Shown piece after piece: positions 44,204-54,025 of a DNA stretch of 64,000 nt (position 1 is the stretch's first letter; the number at the start of each line of letters is the position of its first letter). The stretch covers positions 1 to 64,000 of the forward strand of contig CALCQV010000071.1 in NCBI GenBank assembly GCA_937894795.1, given 5' to 3'. Below the pieces are notes generated by a model. It was not told where the DNA came from and ran no database searches. It was given only the letters and a program-made list of their open reading frames with translations. The stretch is from an uncultured Bacteroidales bacterium. Its GTDB lineage: Bacteria; Bacteroidota; Bacteroidia; Bacteroidales; Lentimicrobiaceae. A program made the position numbers and the translations under genes.

Positions 44204-46753
44204 ATGTACAATAAATCAGCCCGATTCACCCGATTATCATTATTGCCTATATTACTCTTTTTTACCATTTTAACCGGCTATGCACAGGAGTTTGGAGAAA
44301 TATACGGTAGTATCACAGATGAATCCGGCAATCCTGTTCCATTAGCAAATATTGCCATCACGAATCAACCCGGTGGTACCATTTCAAAAATGGACGGGAC
44401 CTATCAGCTTAAGGTTCCGGCAAATAAGGAAGTTATAGTTGCTTTTTCCTATGTAGGTTACAATTCCTCCTACGTAAAGTTGCGTATTAAAGCTGGTGAA
44501 CGCAAGCAGCTCAACCGGAAATTGACTCCATCGACCACTGAATTGCCGGGTTTTGTTATTGTAGATGAAAAGATAAGGAATACAACACTCTCCAATCTTG
44601 ATCCCCGTTTGGCTGCTTCCATTCCAACACCTGCGGGTGGATTGGAGGCACTCATAAAAACATTCCCCGGTGTTGCTTCCAACAATGAGCTCAGTTCACA
44701 GTATTCAGTGAGGGGCGGCAATTACGATGAGAATCTGGTATATGTTAATGATGTGGAGATATATAAGCCTTTCCTCATACGATCAGGACAGCAGGAGGGG
44801 TTGAGTTTTCTGAATTCTGACCTCGTGTCATCCATCCAGTTCTCTGCGGGTGGATTTGAAACACGGTATGGCGATAAGATGTCGTCGGTGCTTGATATCC
44901 GCTATAAGCGGCCCACAGTCACCACAGGTTCAGTCAGTGCCAGTCTGCTGGGGGCATCCATGCATTTGGAGGGATCATCAAAAGATCGCAGGCTCATGTA
45001 TTTGATGGGATTCCGCAATAAAACAAATCAGTACCTGCTTAAAGCCCTTGAAACAAAGGGTGATTATAAGCCTTCATTCACTGATTTTCAGGGGATGATG
45101 ATTTATGAGGTAAATCCCAAACTTGAGTTTACGGTTTTTGGTAATTATGCCCGTAATTATTACCGTATAGTACCCACTTCGCGTGAAACAAGTTTCGGTA
45201 CTGTCAATGAAGCCTTGCAGCTTAAGGTTTATTTTGACGGAAGCGAAACTGACAGGTTTATCAACTATATGGGAGCCTTTACCACTCATTATAAGCCTAA
45301 TGACGACTTATCATTGAAACTCATTGTCTCTTCATTTCAAACCATTGAAAGTGAAACCTTTGATATTACGGGTCAGTATTGGATAGGGAATCTTGAAACT
45401 GACCAGTCGAGCTCCAATTTTGGTGAGATGATTGAAGCCAAGGGAGTAGGTACCTATCATAATCATGCACGCAATTATCTTGATGCACGGGTTACCTCCT
45501 TTGAGCACAGGGGTATGCATATTGCCCCTTCTTCCACGCTGTTGTGGGGAGCTAAATATCAGCTTGAAGAGGTCAATGACCGGCTTAATGAGTGGGTATT
45601 GAATGACTCGGCAGGTTTTACATTACCTACAACCGGAGGTATTCCCGGTGAGCCGGGTAATCAGTCGGATATCACCCTGCAGGATATTGTCAAAACATCC
45701 ATCAGGTTAAATTCTTCCAGAATATCTGGATTTGTGCAGAACTCATGGGAGCTGGGCAATGAAAAAGGATTGTGGAATCTAAATCTTGGTGTAAGGGCCA
45801 ATTACTGGGATTTGAATAACCAGATGCTGGTAAGCCCTAGGGCCGGTGTATCATATAAGCCTGACTGGCAGAATGATATTGTGTTCCGTTTTTCAACCGG
45901 GCTCTATTATCAACCCCCATTTTACCGTGAACTTCGTGATAAGTACGGAGTGCTGAACACTGACCTTAAAGCACAGTCGTCCATTCACTTTGTATTGGGT
46001 TCAGATTATAACTTCATGGCCTGGGACCGTCCGTTCAAGTTAACTACAGAAGCCTACTACAAGTATCTTCAGAATCTTGTTCCCTATGATGTTGACAATG
46101 TGCGCATAAGATATTATGCCACCAACAATGCCAAAGGGTATGCCACCGGAATTGATTTGAAAGTGAACGGTGAGTTTGTAAAGGGCATTGAATCATGGGC
46201 CAGCCTCTCCATAATGCAGACACGTGAAGACATAGACAATGACAACTATTACAACTACTTCAATGACGAAGGGGAGCGTATTATTTTTGGATATACAACC
46301 AATGACAGGGTTGTTGACAGTGTATTGATAACCAAAGGTTATATATCCCGGCCAACTGACCAGCGGTTCACCTTCAGCATGTTCTTTCAGGACTATTTAC
46401 CCAGGAATCCAACCTATAAGATGCATCTTAACCTGGTGTTCGGTACTGGAATACCATACAGTCCTCCGGGATCGGTCAGGTCGAGAAATGCACAGCGTAT
46501 GCCTTCATTCAGGCGGGTAGACATTGGATTTTCAAAGCAGTTGTTGGGTGCTTCGCGATATTCAGAAGCCAGACCGGGTAAATTCCTGCATTTCATCAAT
46601 GATGCATGGATAAGCCTTGAAGTGCTTAACCTTTTGCAGGTAAACAACACCATATCGTATATTTGGGTCAAAGATGTCACCAACCGTCAGTACGCGGTAC
46701 CCAATTACTTAACGCCAAGGCAATTGAACCTCAAGCTTGTAGTTAATTTCTAG
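44204..46753 (+). CDS. TonB-dependent receptor with carboxypeptidase-like N-domain
   Basis: Outer membrane transporter of 849 residues. Signal peptide ends near LTGYAQ (residue 27). A CarboxypepD_reg-like domain follows (GEIYGSITDESGNPVPLANI to about residue 110). The plug contains PAGGLEALIKTFPGVAS, YSVRGGNYDENLVYVNDVEIY and FSAGGFETRYGDKMSSVLDI. The remaining ~600 residues form the barrel, ending QLNLKLVVNF with the expected terminal Phe. It is shorter than SusC proteins and has no SusD partner. Its substrate is unknown; iron complexes, vitamin or peptide are all possible. Confidence 0.93.
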   Translation: MYNKSARFTRLSLLPILLFFTILTGYAQEFGEIYGSITDESGNPVPLANIAITNQPGGTISKMDGTYQLKVPANKEVIVAFSYVGYNSSYVKLRIKAGERKQLNRKLTPSTTELPGFVIVDEKIRNTTLSNLDPRLAASIPTPAGGLEALIKTFPGVASNNELSSQYSVRGGNYDENLVYVNDVEIYKPFLIRSGQQEGLSFLNSDLVSSIQFSAGGFETRYGDKMSSVLDIRYKRPTVTTGSVSASLLGASMHLEGSSKDRRLMYLMGFRNKTNQYLLKALETKGDYKPSFTDFQGMMIYEVNPKLEFTVFGNYARNYYRIVPTSRETSFGTVNEALQLKVYFDGSETDRFINYMGAFTTHYKPNDDLSLKLIVSSFQTIESETFDITGQYWIGNLETDQSSSNFGEMIEAKGVGTYHNHARNYLDARVTSFEHRGMHIAPSSTLLWGAKYQLEEVNDRLNEWVLNDSAGFTLPTTGGIPGEPGNQSDITLQDIVKTSIRLNSSRISGFVQNSWELGNEKGLWNLNLGVRANYWDLNNQMLVSPRAGVSYKPDWQNDIVFRFSTGLYYQPPFYRELRDKYGVLNTDLKAQSSIHFVLGSDYNFMAWDRPFKLTTEAYYKYLQNLVPYDVDNVRIRYYATNNAKGYATGIDLKVNGEFVKGIESWASLSIMQTREDIDNDNYYNYFNDEGERIIFGYTTNDRVVDSVLITKGYISRPTDQRFTFSMFFQDYLPRNPTYKMHLNLVFGTGIPYSPPGSVRSRNAQRMPSFRRVDIGFSKQLLGASRYSEARPGKFLHFINDAWISLEVLNLLQVNNTISYIWVKDVTNRQYAVPNYLTPRQLNLKLVVNF

Positions 46754-46852
46754 GCATTATACCATTGCAGTCAGGCTGAATTGATAGGTAATGAAAATTA
46801 ATATTCATTACACATTGATTACAGAAACACTGGTGAAAATAAAGACCGATAA

Positions 46853-46864
46853 CCATTGCAATGG
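46853..46864. repeat. 12-bp perfect palindrome upstream of tRNA-Gln
   Basis: CCATTGCAATGG is a perfect palindrome about 75 bp upstream of the tRNA promoter element. It could be a protein-binding site. Nothing else is evident in the 213-bp gap after the TonB receptor. Confidence 0.3.
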
Positions 46865-46937
46865 AATAGAGCTGATTGGGGTTATGCCGATTTGGGAAAA
46901 AAAATACAAAATAGTATAGGGATTCAAAAAAAATGCC

Positions 46938-46945
46938 TATTTTTG
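46938..46945 (+). promoter_or_regulatory. -7 promoter element (TATTTTTGC) for tRNA-Gln
   Basis: TATTTTTG followed by C, 21 bp before the first base of the tRNA, which fits a short 5' leader. Confidence 0.6.
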
Positions 46946-46966
46946 CAAACCTTTTTAAGGGAAGTC

Positions 46967-47038
46967 TGTCCGATGGTGTAATGGTAACACGTCTGATTTT
47001 GGTTCAGAAGACTCCAGGTTCGAGCCCTGGTCGGACAA
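46967..47038 (+). tRNA. tRNA-Gln (anticodon UUG)
   Basis: A 72-nt cloverleaf without encoded CCA. The acceptor stem TGTCCGA pairs perfectly with TCGGACA, and the discriminator is A. The anticodon stem TCTGA/TCAGA encloses the loop TTTTGGT, giving anticodon TTG. The T arm has GGTTCGAGCC. It lies 99 bp upstream of rimP with a terminator-like hairpin between. Confidence 0.97.
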
Positions 47039-47097
47039 CTGATAGAATCACATCACCAGCATGCGAGTTATTGCGAGAGAGAAGGTGAAAAGAGGTT

Positions 47098-47123
47098 GAG
47101 GGGGCTTTTGTGTCCCCTCTTTT
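47098..47123 (+). terminator. Terminator or attenuator between tRNA-Gln and rimP
   Basis: GAGGGG / CCCCTC stem with a 9-10-nt loop followed by TTTT. It lies 15 bp before the rimP ATG. No separate promoter is seen between hairpin and rimP, so it may only partly stop transcription. Confidence 0.75.
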
Positions 47124-47137
47124 ATTAACAATAACAA

Positions 47138-47587
47138 ATGATAAAAGCTGACGAATTAAAAAATGCCGTTGAAGAGTATCTGCAGGGAACTGATAAGTTT
47201 GTTGTGGATATTAAGGTTAAGGCCGGTAATAACATTACCATTCTTCTTGACGGTGATACCGGTATAGGGATTGAAGATTGCATCTCCCTTACGAGGCATA
47301 TTGAATCACAGTACAACCGTGAAGATGAAGACTACAGTTTGGTGGTTTCATCAGCCGGTATTGGTCAACCATTTAAACTTCTGCGCCAGTATACCAAGAA
47401 TATAGGCAAGGAAGTGGAAGTGGAGTATTTGGATAAAACAATGTTAAAGGGTGTGTTATTGGCGGCAGACGATGCAAAGTTTGTAATTAAAACCGTAACC
47501 AAAATAAAGAAGGAAGTATTGGAAAATGACATTGAGATCCCGTATGCAGCTATAAAAAGCGTTAAAGAAGTAATTTCATTCAAATAA
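47138..47587 (+). CDS. rimP: Ribosome maturation factor RimP
   Basis: Assists 30S subunit assembly. 149 residues with the two RimP domains: the N-terminal alpha/beta domain with DIKVKAGNNITILLDGDTGIGIEDC and SLVVSSAGIGQPFKLLRQY, where the canonical SPG is SAG, and a C-terminal SH3-like domain (VEVEYLDKTMLKGVLLAADDAKF). First gene of rimP-nusA-infB, the widely conserved order. Confidence 0.95.
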   Translation: MIKADELKNAVEEYLQGTDKFVVDIKVKAGNNITILLDGDTGIGIEDCISLTRHIESQYNREDEDYSLVVSSAGIGQPFKLLRQYTKNIGKEVEVEYLDKTMLKGVLLAADDAKFVIKTVTKIKKEVLENDIEIPYAAIKSVKEVISFK

Positions 47588-47622
47588 TAAGTCATTTAGT
47601 TCTCAAGAATATTTAACAACAG

Positions 47623-48858
47623 ATGGAACATATCAATTTAGTCGAAACTTTCTCCGAATTCAAGGAATTCAAAAACATTGACCGTGAAACAATGATGCGT
47701 ATCATTGAGGATGTCTTCAGGCACATGTTGGCGAAGAAACACGGATCGGATGAGAACTTCAACGTAATCGTGAACATTGACCGCGGTGACCTTGAAATCT
47801 GGAGGAATCGTGAGATTGTTGAAGATGGTGAAGTGGAAGATGAGAACAAGCAGATAGCCTATTCAGATGCTATCAAGATTGAGCCTGACTTCGAGGTGGG
47901 TGAAGAGGTTACTGAAGAGATAAAAATGAAGGACTTTGGCCGTCGTGAAATTCTGACGATCCGTCAGAACCTGATGTCCAAAATTCAGGAATACGAAAAG
48001 GACAATATCTTCAAGAAATATAAAGAGAAAATTGGTGAAATCATCACCGGTGAAGTATACCAGGTATGGAAAAAGGAGATTCTTGTACTTGATGATGAGT
48101 ATATTGAGTTGACTCTGCCCAGAACCGAGCAGATACCCTCTGATTTCTACCGCAAGGGTGATACCGTTAGAGCGGTCGTGTCAAAGGTTGATATGCGTAA
48201 CAATACACCCGTTATTGTTCTGTCGCGTACGTCACCTGCATTCCTTGAGCGTTTGTTTGAGCAAGAGGTTCCCGAAGTATATGATGGTTTGATTACTATT
48301 CGCAATATTGTACGTGTTCCGGGTGAAAGGGCCAAGATAGCCGTGGAGAGCTATGATGACCGCATTGACCCGGTTGGTGCCTGCGTTGGTATGAAGGGAT
48401 CAAGAATTCATGGTATAGTGAGAGAACTCAGGAATGAGAACATTGATGTTATCAACTTTACCACCAATCCAACTCTTTACATTACACGTGCATTGAGCCC
48501 GGCAAAGATATCATCCATCAATATAAACGAAGCAAATAAAAGAGCCGATGTATTCATGAAACCTGATCAGGTTTCATTGGCCATTGGAAAGGGTGGATAT
48601 AATATAAAGCTGGCAAGCAAGCTTACCGGCTATGAGATTGATGTTTACAGAGATACTGAAATTGATAATGAAGATGTTGATTTACAGGAATTCTCAGATG
48701 AAATCGATCAATGGATTATTGATGAGCTCAAGGCCATAGGATGTGATACAGCACTTAGTGTTCTTGATTTGAGCATTGAAGAGCTGGTAACACGTACTGA
48801 CCTTGAGGAAGAAACGATAAGGGAAGTTGTCAAGATTCTGAAGGCTGAATTTGAATAG
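47623..48858 (+). CDS. nusA: Transcription termination/antitermination factor NusA
   Basis: RNA polymerase-associated elongation factor, 411 residues. The N-terminal polymerase-binding domain (about 1-130) precedes an S1 domain (GEIITGEVYQVWKKEILVLD) and two KH domains with GACVGMKGSRIHGIVRELR and SLAIGKGGYNIKLASKLTG. A C-terminal helix-hairpin-like segment (WIIDELKAIGCDTALSVLDL; TRDDLEE-like) follows. It starts 35 bp after rimP. Confidence 0.96.
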   Translation: MEHINLVETFSEFKEFKNIDRETMMRIIEDVFRHMLAKKHGSDENFNVIVNIDRGDLEIWRNREIVEDGEVEDENKQIAYSDAIKIEPDFEVGEEVTEEIKMKDFGRREILTIRQNLMSKIQEYEKDNIFKKYKEKIGEIITGEVYQVWKKEILVLDDEYIELTLPRTEQIPSDFYRKGDTVRAVVSKVDMRNNTPVIVLSRTSPAFLERLFEQEVPEVYDGLITIRNIVRVPGERAKIAVESYDDRIDPVGACVGMKGSRIHGIVRELRNENIDVINFTTNPTLYITRALSPAKISSININEANKRADVFMKPDQVSLAIGKGGYNIKLASKLTGYEIDVYRDTEIDNEDVDLQEFSDEIDQWIIDELKAIGCDTALSVLDLSIEELVTRTDLEEETIREVVKILKAEFE

Positions 48859-48992
48859 AAAGATTGCGGTGAATACCGGATGGCATTGATAAAATACTAC
48901 TAATCAGCAACCAGTATAGCTTGAATAACTTTATTAGCTTATTTTTACAGAAAATCCGTTATAATTTACGGACACAAATATCAGATTACAAT

Positions 48993-51900
48993 ATGGCAGA
49001 AACGAAAAGCATAAGGCTGGGGAAAGCAGCGCAAGAGTTTAATGTTGGAGCACTTACTATTGTTGAGTTCCTGAATAAAAAAGGAATCAAGATCGACAAT
49101 AATCCCAACACTAAGCTTGGCCCTGAGGTTTACGCTTTACTGGTGAAGGAGTATTCAACTGAAAAGAGTGTGAAGGAAACTTCCAAGAAAATTGAGTTGG
49201 AATATACCCAGCATAGAAGCATCTCAATTGACGACAAGAAACACCTTCATGAGGAGGAAGAGGCTGAAATTCGCCGTGAAGAGCTGGTAATTCGTAATAT
49301 GCCCGTTGATAATCATGTAGCAAAACCTGCTGCACCCAAGGAAGTTGCCGAAGCGCAAGAACCGAAGGAAACAACGGCAAAGCCTGAAAAGAAAGAGGTT
49401 GTTGTTGAAGCACCTGTGGTTGAGAAGGCACCTGAAAAAGCCCCTGTTGTTAAGCAGGAGATTGAAGTTGAAACCGCAACCCCTGTTGCTGCAGCCCCAA
49501 TAATTAAGGAAGTTAAACCTGTTGAGGAGGTTGTAGAACAGAAACAGATACCGGTTGTTGAGCATAAAGAAAAGGTAGAAGCAGCACCTGAAGTTGTTGA
49601 ACCTGAGGTTGCAGAGAAAACTGAAAAAGAGACAGCTGAAGAAGCAAAGGGCGTATCGAAGATAAAGGTTCTTGGTAAAATGGATCTTGATTCATTGAAG
49701 AAGCCCAAGAAGAGCAAGGAATCCAAGAAGAAGGAAGCCATTGCGGAACCTGAAGCAGAGCAAAGCCCTGCCGCTGAGGCTGCGATACCGGCTGAGAAGC
49801 ATGTAGCACATAAGAAAACCGCACATAAACATACAGAAGAGCCTGTTGAGCCTCCCAAGGAAGAGGCTGCAAAAGAGCCGGTTGAAAAAGAATCCAATTT
49901 CCTCAAGACTGATTTCCGCAAACTGGAAGGAGTTACCATTCTTGGTACGATGAAATTGCCTGAGCCACGTAAGGTAGAACCTAAAAAGCCGGTGGCATCT
50001 TCGTCTGACGATTCACTCAAGTCAAAGAAGAAAAAGCGTAAACGTATCAAAAAGCCGGGAGAGGGCTATGCCGGTGATACCACAGCAACTGATCAAAGCG
50101 GTAAGCCGTTACAGGGAGGGCAGCAGGGCCAGAAAGGCCAGTCAGGCCGTCCTCAGGGTGGTGGCCCATCACAGCAAAAAGGTGGTTCCAAAGACCGCCG
50201 TGGACAGGCCCGCCGTGATATTCAGAAGGTAGAACTGTCGCCCGAAGATATCCAAAAGCAGATAAAGGAAACATTACAACGACTAAGTGGTACCGGCAAG
50301 TCAAAAACTTCAAAGCACCGCCGTGAAAAAAGATCCATTGCCAGTCAGCACCTCGCTGAAGAAGCAATTAAGCGTGCCGATGAGCTGAAAACAATCATGG
50401 TTGCCGAGTTTGTTACTGCAAATGAACTGGCAAACCTTATGGATGTGCCTGTTAACCAGGTTATCTCTACCTGTTTATCACTGGGCTTGTTTGTATCAAT
50501 AAACCAGAGGCTTGATGCTGAAACCATTGTAGTTGTTGCTGATGAATTTGGCTTTACCGTAAAATTTGTCGGTGTTGAAGCAACCGAAGGTAACGAAGAA
50601 GTTGAGGATGTGGATGCCGAGGAAGATATGGTGTCAAGAGCTCCTATTGTTACCGTAATGGGTCACGTTGACCATGGTAAGACATCACTGCTCGACTATA
50701 TCAGGCACACAAATGTAATTGGAGGGGAAGCCGGCGGTATTACACAGCACATTGGTGCGTATGAAGTACAGCTTGAAAACGGCAAGAGGATTACTTTCCT
50801 CGATACTCCCGGTCACGAGGCATTTACTGCTATGCGTGCCCGTGGAGCAAAGATTACTGACATAGTTATTATTGTAATTGCAGCTGATGATACGGTAATG
50901 CCTCAAACAGTAGAGGCAATCAACCATGCCCAGGCTGCCAATGTTCCTATTGTATTCGCTATTAATAAGATAGATAAGGGTAATGCCAATCCTGAAAAAA
51001 TTAAAGAAGAATTATCCAAACGTAATATTCTTGTTGAAGACTGGGGTGGCAAATACCAAAGCCAGGAGATATCAGCTAAAAAGGGATTGAATGTGGACTT
51101 GCTGTTGGAAAAGGTGTTGCTTGAAGCCGAGTTGCTCGACTTAAAGGCTAATCCTGAAAGGCTTGCCACAGGTACAGTGCTTGAATCATCACTTGATAAA
51201 GGACGCGGTTATGTAGCCAAGATACTGGTTCAGACCGGTACTTTGCATGCCGGCGACCTTGTTTTGGCCGGAACAACTTATGGTAAGGTAAAGGCTATGT
51301 ATAATGAGCGCAATATGCCTACCAAAGATGCAGGGCCAAGTACTCCGTTGTTATTGCTCGGATTGAACGGGGCACCTCAGGCAGGTGATACTTTCAAGGT
51401 TATGCGTGATGAACGCGAAGCAAAGAATATTGCTGCCAAGCGTTTGCAACTACAGCGTGAACAGGGTATCAGAACTCAGAAACACATCACATTGGATGAA
51501 ATTGGACGACGCATTGCCATTGGTGACTTTAAGGAACTTAATGTTATTGTGAAGGGTGATGTTGACGGATCAGTGGAAGCATTGGCCGATTCATTGCTCA
51601 AACTGTCAACTCCTGAAGTGCAGGTAAATATCATACATAAATCAGTGGGTGCTGTTACCGAGAGTGATGTATTGCTTGCTTCAGCATCAAATGCCGTAAT
51701 CATTGGATTCCAGGTAAGACCTTCATTAAGTGCCCGCAAGCTGGCTGAACAGGAACAGATTGATATCAGGTTGTATTCAATTATCTATACTGCTATCAAT
51801 GAGATCAAGGCTGCTATTGAAGGGATGCTTTCACCTGAAATTGAGGAAAAAATTGTTTGTAACCTCGAAGTGCGTGACGTATTCAAAATTACCAAGGTGG

Positions 51901-52142
51901 GTACTGTTGCCGGATGTATGGTGCTTGATGGCAAAATACACCGTAATACCAAAATACGCATTATTCGTGATGGTATTGTTGTTTATACAGGCAATCTCGG
52001 TTCGCTCAAGAGGTTTAAAGATGATGTTAAGGAAGTATCAGCCGGTTATGAATGTGGTTTGAACATTGATAACTTCAATGATCTCAAGGTCAAGGATATT
52101 ATTGAGGGTTACGAAGAAGTTGAAATCAAGAGAAAACTGTAA
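48993..52142 (+). CDS. infB: Translation initiation factor IF-2
   Basis: GTPase that brings initiator tRNA to the 30S subunit; 1049 residues from the ATG at 48993, which gives the normal opening [19 protein letters not shown]. The upstream ATG at 48921 would add 24 atypical residues. An N-terminal IF2-N domain is followed by about 400 residues of Glu/Lys/Pro/Val-rich linker. A second IF2-N domain precedes the G domain: [10 protein letters not shown] (G1), GITQHIGAY (G2), DTPGHEAF (G3), NKIDKG (G4) and SAKKG (G5). Domains II-IV follow. A terminator comes 29 bp after the stop codon. Confidence 0.97.
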   Translation: MAETKSIRLGKAAQEFNVGALTIVEFLNKKGIKIDNNPNTKLGPEVYALLVKEYSTEKSVKETSKKIELEYTQHRSISIDDKKHLHEEEEAEIRREELVIRNMPVDNHVAKPAAPKEVAEAQEPKETTAKPEKKEVVVEAPVVEKAPEKAPVVKQEIEVETATPVAAAPIIKEVKPVEEVVEQKQIPVVEHKEKVEAAPEVVEPEVAEKTEKETAEEAKGVSKIKVLGKMDLDSLKKPKKSKESKKKEAIAEPEAEQSPAAEAAIPAEKHVAHKKTAHKHTEEPVEPPKEEAAKEPVEKESNFLKTDFRKLEGVTILGTMKLPEPRKVEPKKPVASSSDDSLKSKKKKRKRIKKPGEGYAGDTTATDQSGKPLQGGQQGQKGQSGRPQGGGPSQQKGGSKDRRGQARRDIQKVELSPEDIQKQIKETLQRLSGTGKSKTSKHRREKRSIASQHLAEEAIKRADELKTIMVAEFVTANELANLMDVPVNQVISTCLSLGLFVSINQRLDAETIVVVADEFGFTVKFVGVEATEGNEEVEDVDAEEDMVSRAPIVTVMGHVDHGKTSLLDYIRHTNVIGGEAGGITQHIGAYEVQLENGKRITFLDTPGHEAFTAMRARGAKITDIVIIVIAADDTVMPQTVEAINHAQAANVPIVFAINKIDKGNANPEKIKEELSKRNILVEDWGGKYQSQEISAKKGLNVDLLLEKVLLEAELLDLKANPERLATGTVLESSLDKGRGYVAKILVQTGTLHAGDLVLAGTTYGKVKAMYNERNMPTKDAGPSTPLLLLGLNGAPQAGDTFKVMRDEREAKNIAAKRLQLQREQGIRTQKHITLDEIGRRIAIGDFKELNVIVKGDVDGSVEALADSLLKLSTPEVQVNIIHKSVGAVTESDVLLASASNAVIIGFQVRPSLSARKLAEQEQIDIRLYSIIYTAINEIKAAIEGMLSPEIEEKIVCNLEVRDVFKITKVGTVAGCMVLDGKIHRNTKIRIIRDGIVVYTGNLGSLKRFKDDVKEVSAGYECGLNIDNFNDLKVKDIIEGYEEVEIKRKL

Positions 52143-52170
52143 TTGCTGATTGATTGAATGATTTTAAGAT

Positions 52171-52210
52171 AAAAATGAGGCATCCCCGGTGGAGATTGCC
52201 TCATTTTTTT
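52171..52210 (+). terminator. Terminator of the rimP-nusA-infB operon
   Basis: Perfect 11-bp stem AAAATGAGGCA / TGCCTCATTTT with a 14-nt loop and a T-run. It may also serve the convergent SOD gene. Confidence 0.92.
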
Positions 52211-52272
52211 ATGGATACAATATTAAAGTACGGAACTCAATTTACCCGGCCTGCAGGTAAACACAAGAAGGG

Positions 52273-53109
52273 TTACTTTTTATATTCTTCGCGTAACGCT
52301 TTGTATCCCTTGTATTTGGCTTCGACATCAGGCCAGTTGACTTTTGTCCAGAAGGCTGTTATATAGTCGGCTCTTTTGTTCTGGTAGTTGAGATAATAAG
52401 CGTGTTCCCACACATCAAGTGCAAGAATGGGGATTCCCCGACGCTCCACATTATTCATCAGAGGGTTATCCTGATTAGGAGTAGATGTGATAAACAGTTC
52501 ACCAGTATTCAGATCGATAGCCAGCCATGCCCAGCCGGAGCCAAAACGTGATTTGCCCGCGTCACTGAACTTAGTCGTAAAGGTTTGGAAATCGCCGAAT
52601 GCTTTATTGATGGCCTCAGCTAACTCACCCGATGGGGCACCGCCACCATCAGGCGACATATTCTGCCAGTAAAGCACGTGATTGAAGAAACCACCTGCAT
52701 TGTTCCTCACTGCATCTGATTGTGAAGTGATGTTGGCAAATATGCGTGATATGGGCATCTTCTCCAACTCAGTTCCTTTTATAGCATTCATGAAGTTGGT
52801 ATAATAACCCCGGTGATGCTTGTCGTAATGAATTTCAACAGTCTTACTGTCAATAACGGGTTCAAGTGCATTGTAAGCATAAGGCAATGCATTGAATTTC
52901 AATTCTGATGACGGTAGGGACCACTCTGTGATAAACTGTGCCGGTTTCAAAGGCATAGGCCTGTCAGGATTCACTGACTTGCCTTCAGTTGTTGATTGTG
53001 CATTTGGAACTTTTATTCTCTTTGTTGATTTCCTGGTGGTCTCCACCTGGCCGAACGTTGTTTGGGCAGCTATTGCCAGACAAGCAGCCAATATTATTCT
53101 TGAATTCAT
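52273..53109 (-). CDS. Exported superoxide dismutase, Mn/Fe family
   Basis: 278 residues. A signal peptide (MNSRIILAACLAIAAQTTFG) and a linker of about 60 residues rich in Lys/Pro/Thr precede the SOD fold, so the enzyme is predicted to act outside the cytoplasm. SOD landmarks: KFNALPYAYNALEPVID, metal-ligand histidines in YDKHHRGYY and FFNHVLYW, and the [11 protein letters not shown] signature with Asp and His ligands. The NNAGG and PNQDNPLM positions carry Gly and Gln as in Mn or cambialistic enzymes rather than Fe-type Gln/Ala. It lies 81 bp downstream of the cytosolic SOD gene on the same strand. Confidence 0.93.
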   Translation of the reverse strand: MNSRIILAACLAIAAQTTFGQVETTRKSTKRIKVPNAQSTTEGKSVNPDRPMPLKPAQFITEWSLPSSELKFNALPYAYNALEPVIDSKTVEIHYDKHHRGYYTNFMNAIKGTELEKMPISRIFANITSQSDAVRNNAGGFFNHVLYWQNMSPDGGGAPSGELAEAINKAFGDFQTFTTKFSDAGKSRFGSGWAWLAIDLNTGELFITSTPNQDNPLMNNVERRGIPILALDVWEHAYYLNYQNKRADYITAFWTKVNWPDVEAKYKGYKALREEYKK

Positions 53110-53190
53110 TTTGGGTTTAATTTTTGTTTACGATTTCCTTATAATATTGATTACCAGGGAATCATGTTAAACGTTAATATTGAATATTGA

Positions 53191-53805
53191 TTATTGAGCA
53201 ATTGCTTTCTCATAATTGGCACTGATATATTCCCAGTTAATTACATTCCAGAAAGCACCAATGTAATCGGGTCTACGGTTTTGATATTTCAGATAATAGG
53301 CATGTTCCCAAACATCCAGACCAAGAATAGGAGTTGCTTTACAATCAGCCACATCCATTAAAGGATTATCCTGATTAGCACTGGAGCATACTGAGAGCTG
53401 TTTATCAGCCTTTACACACAACCAGGCCCAACCAGAGCCAAAACGGTTGGCAGCGGCTTCATTGAATTTGGTTTTAAAAGCTTCGAATGAACCGAAAGCC
53501 TTATCTATGGCATCAGCCAGCTTGCCGGTAGGATTGCCTCCACCGTTGGGTGACATGCATTGCCAAAATAGATTATGATTATAATATCCACCACCATTAT
53601 TTCGCAATACGGCCGGTGCTTTGCTTATATTACTGAATATCTCTTCAATAGACATATTGGAGAATTCTGAATCATTCAAAGCAGCTGTAAATTTATCAAA
53701 ATAGGCTTTATGATGCTTGGTGTGATGTATTTCCATTGTCTGGCGGTCAATATGAGGCTCGAGAGCGTCATAGGCATAGGGTAATTCTGCAAATTCAAAT
53801 TTCAT
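53191..53805 (-). CDS. sodA: Cytosolic superoxide dismutase, Mn or cambialistic type
   Basis: 204 residues, no signal peptide. Converts superoxide to oxygen and peroxide. Ligands: His in [11 protein letters not shown], His in [11 protein letters not shown], Asp and His in [14 protein letters not shown]. The second-shell residues are NNGGG (Gly) and SANQDNPLM (Gln), the Mn/cambialistic pattern. The start has a strong Shine-Dalgarno sequence, AAGGAG with 7-nt spacing, unusual in this phylum. It is probably co-transcribed with the exported SOD downstream; the metal prediction is inference from two residues. Confidence 0.95.
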   Translation of the reverse strand: MKFEFAELPYAYDALEPHIDRQTMEIHHTKHHKAYFDKFTAALNDSEFSNMSIEEIFSNISKAPAVLRNNGGGYYNHNLFWQCMSPNGGGNPTGKLADAIDKAFGSFEAFKTKFNEAAANRFGSGWAWLCVKADKQLSVCSSANQDNPLMDVADCKATPILGLDVWEHAYYLKYQNRRPDYIGAFWNVINWEYISANYEKAIAQ

Positions 53806-53812
53806 GGTATAT

Positions 53813-53818
53813 CTCCTT
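53813..53818 (-). promoter_or_regulatory. Strong Shine-Dalgarno sequence of sodA
   Basis: On the minus strand AAGGAG lies 7 nt before the ATG, within AAGGAGATATACCATG. Most genes in this window have no recognisable Shine-Dalgarno sequence, so this suggests a different initiation mode for sodA. Confidence 0.75.
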
Positions 53819-54025
53819 ATTTTTGTGTTTGTTAACTACTTTATTTAGAATTAGTATAAATAACAGTCGTCCGTGACTTTTGTTTATGGCCGGAATAGTA
53901 ATAAATATTAAAAAAAAGAATTATCTTCGCTACCCGTGATAAGATTTGATAGTTCCAGTACAAATCATTGTATATCAATGGTATTATTGAAAAACATGTA
54001 CAATTCCTGAATAAATAACTAATAA

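Noticed and set aside
46789..46810. TAATGAA / TTCATTA inverted repeat after the TonB receptor as a terminator
   Set aside because: AT-only stem of 7 bp with no T-run; not convincing.
49111..50367. Several long minus-strand reading frames opposite infB
   Set aside because: They mirror the Glu/Lys/Pro-rich linker of IF-2; repetitive codon use keeps stops out of the opposite strand. Their translations are low-complexity.
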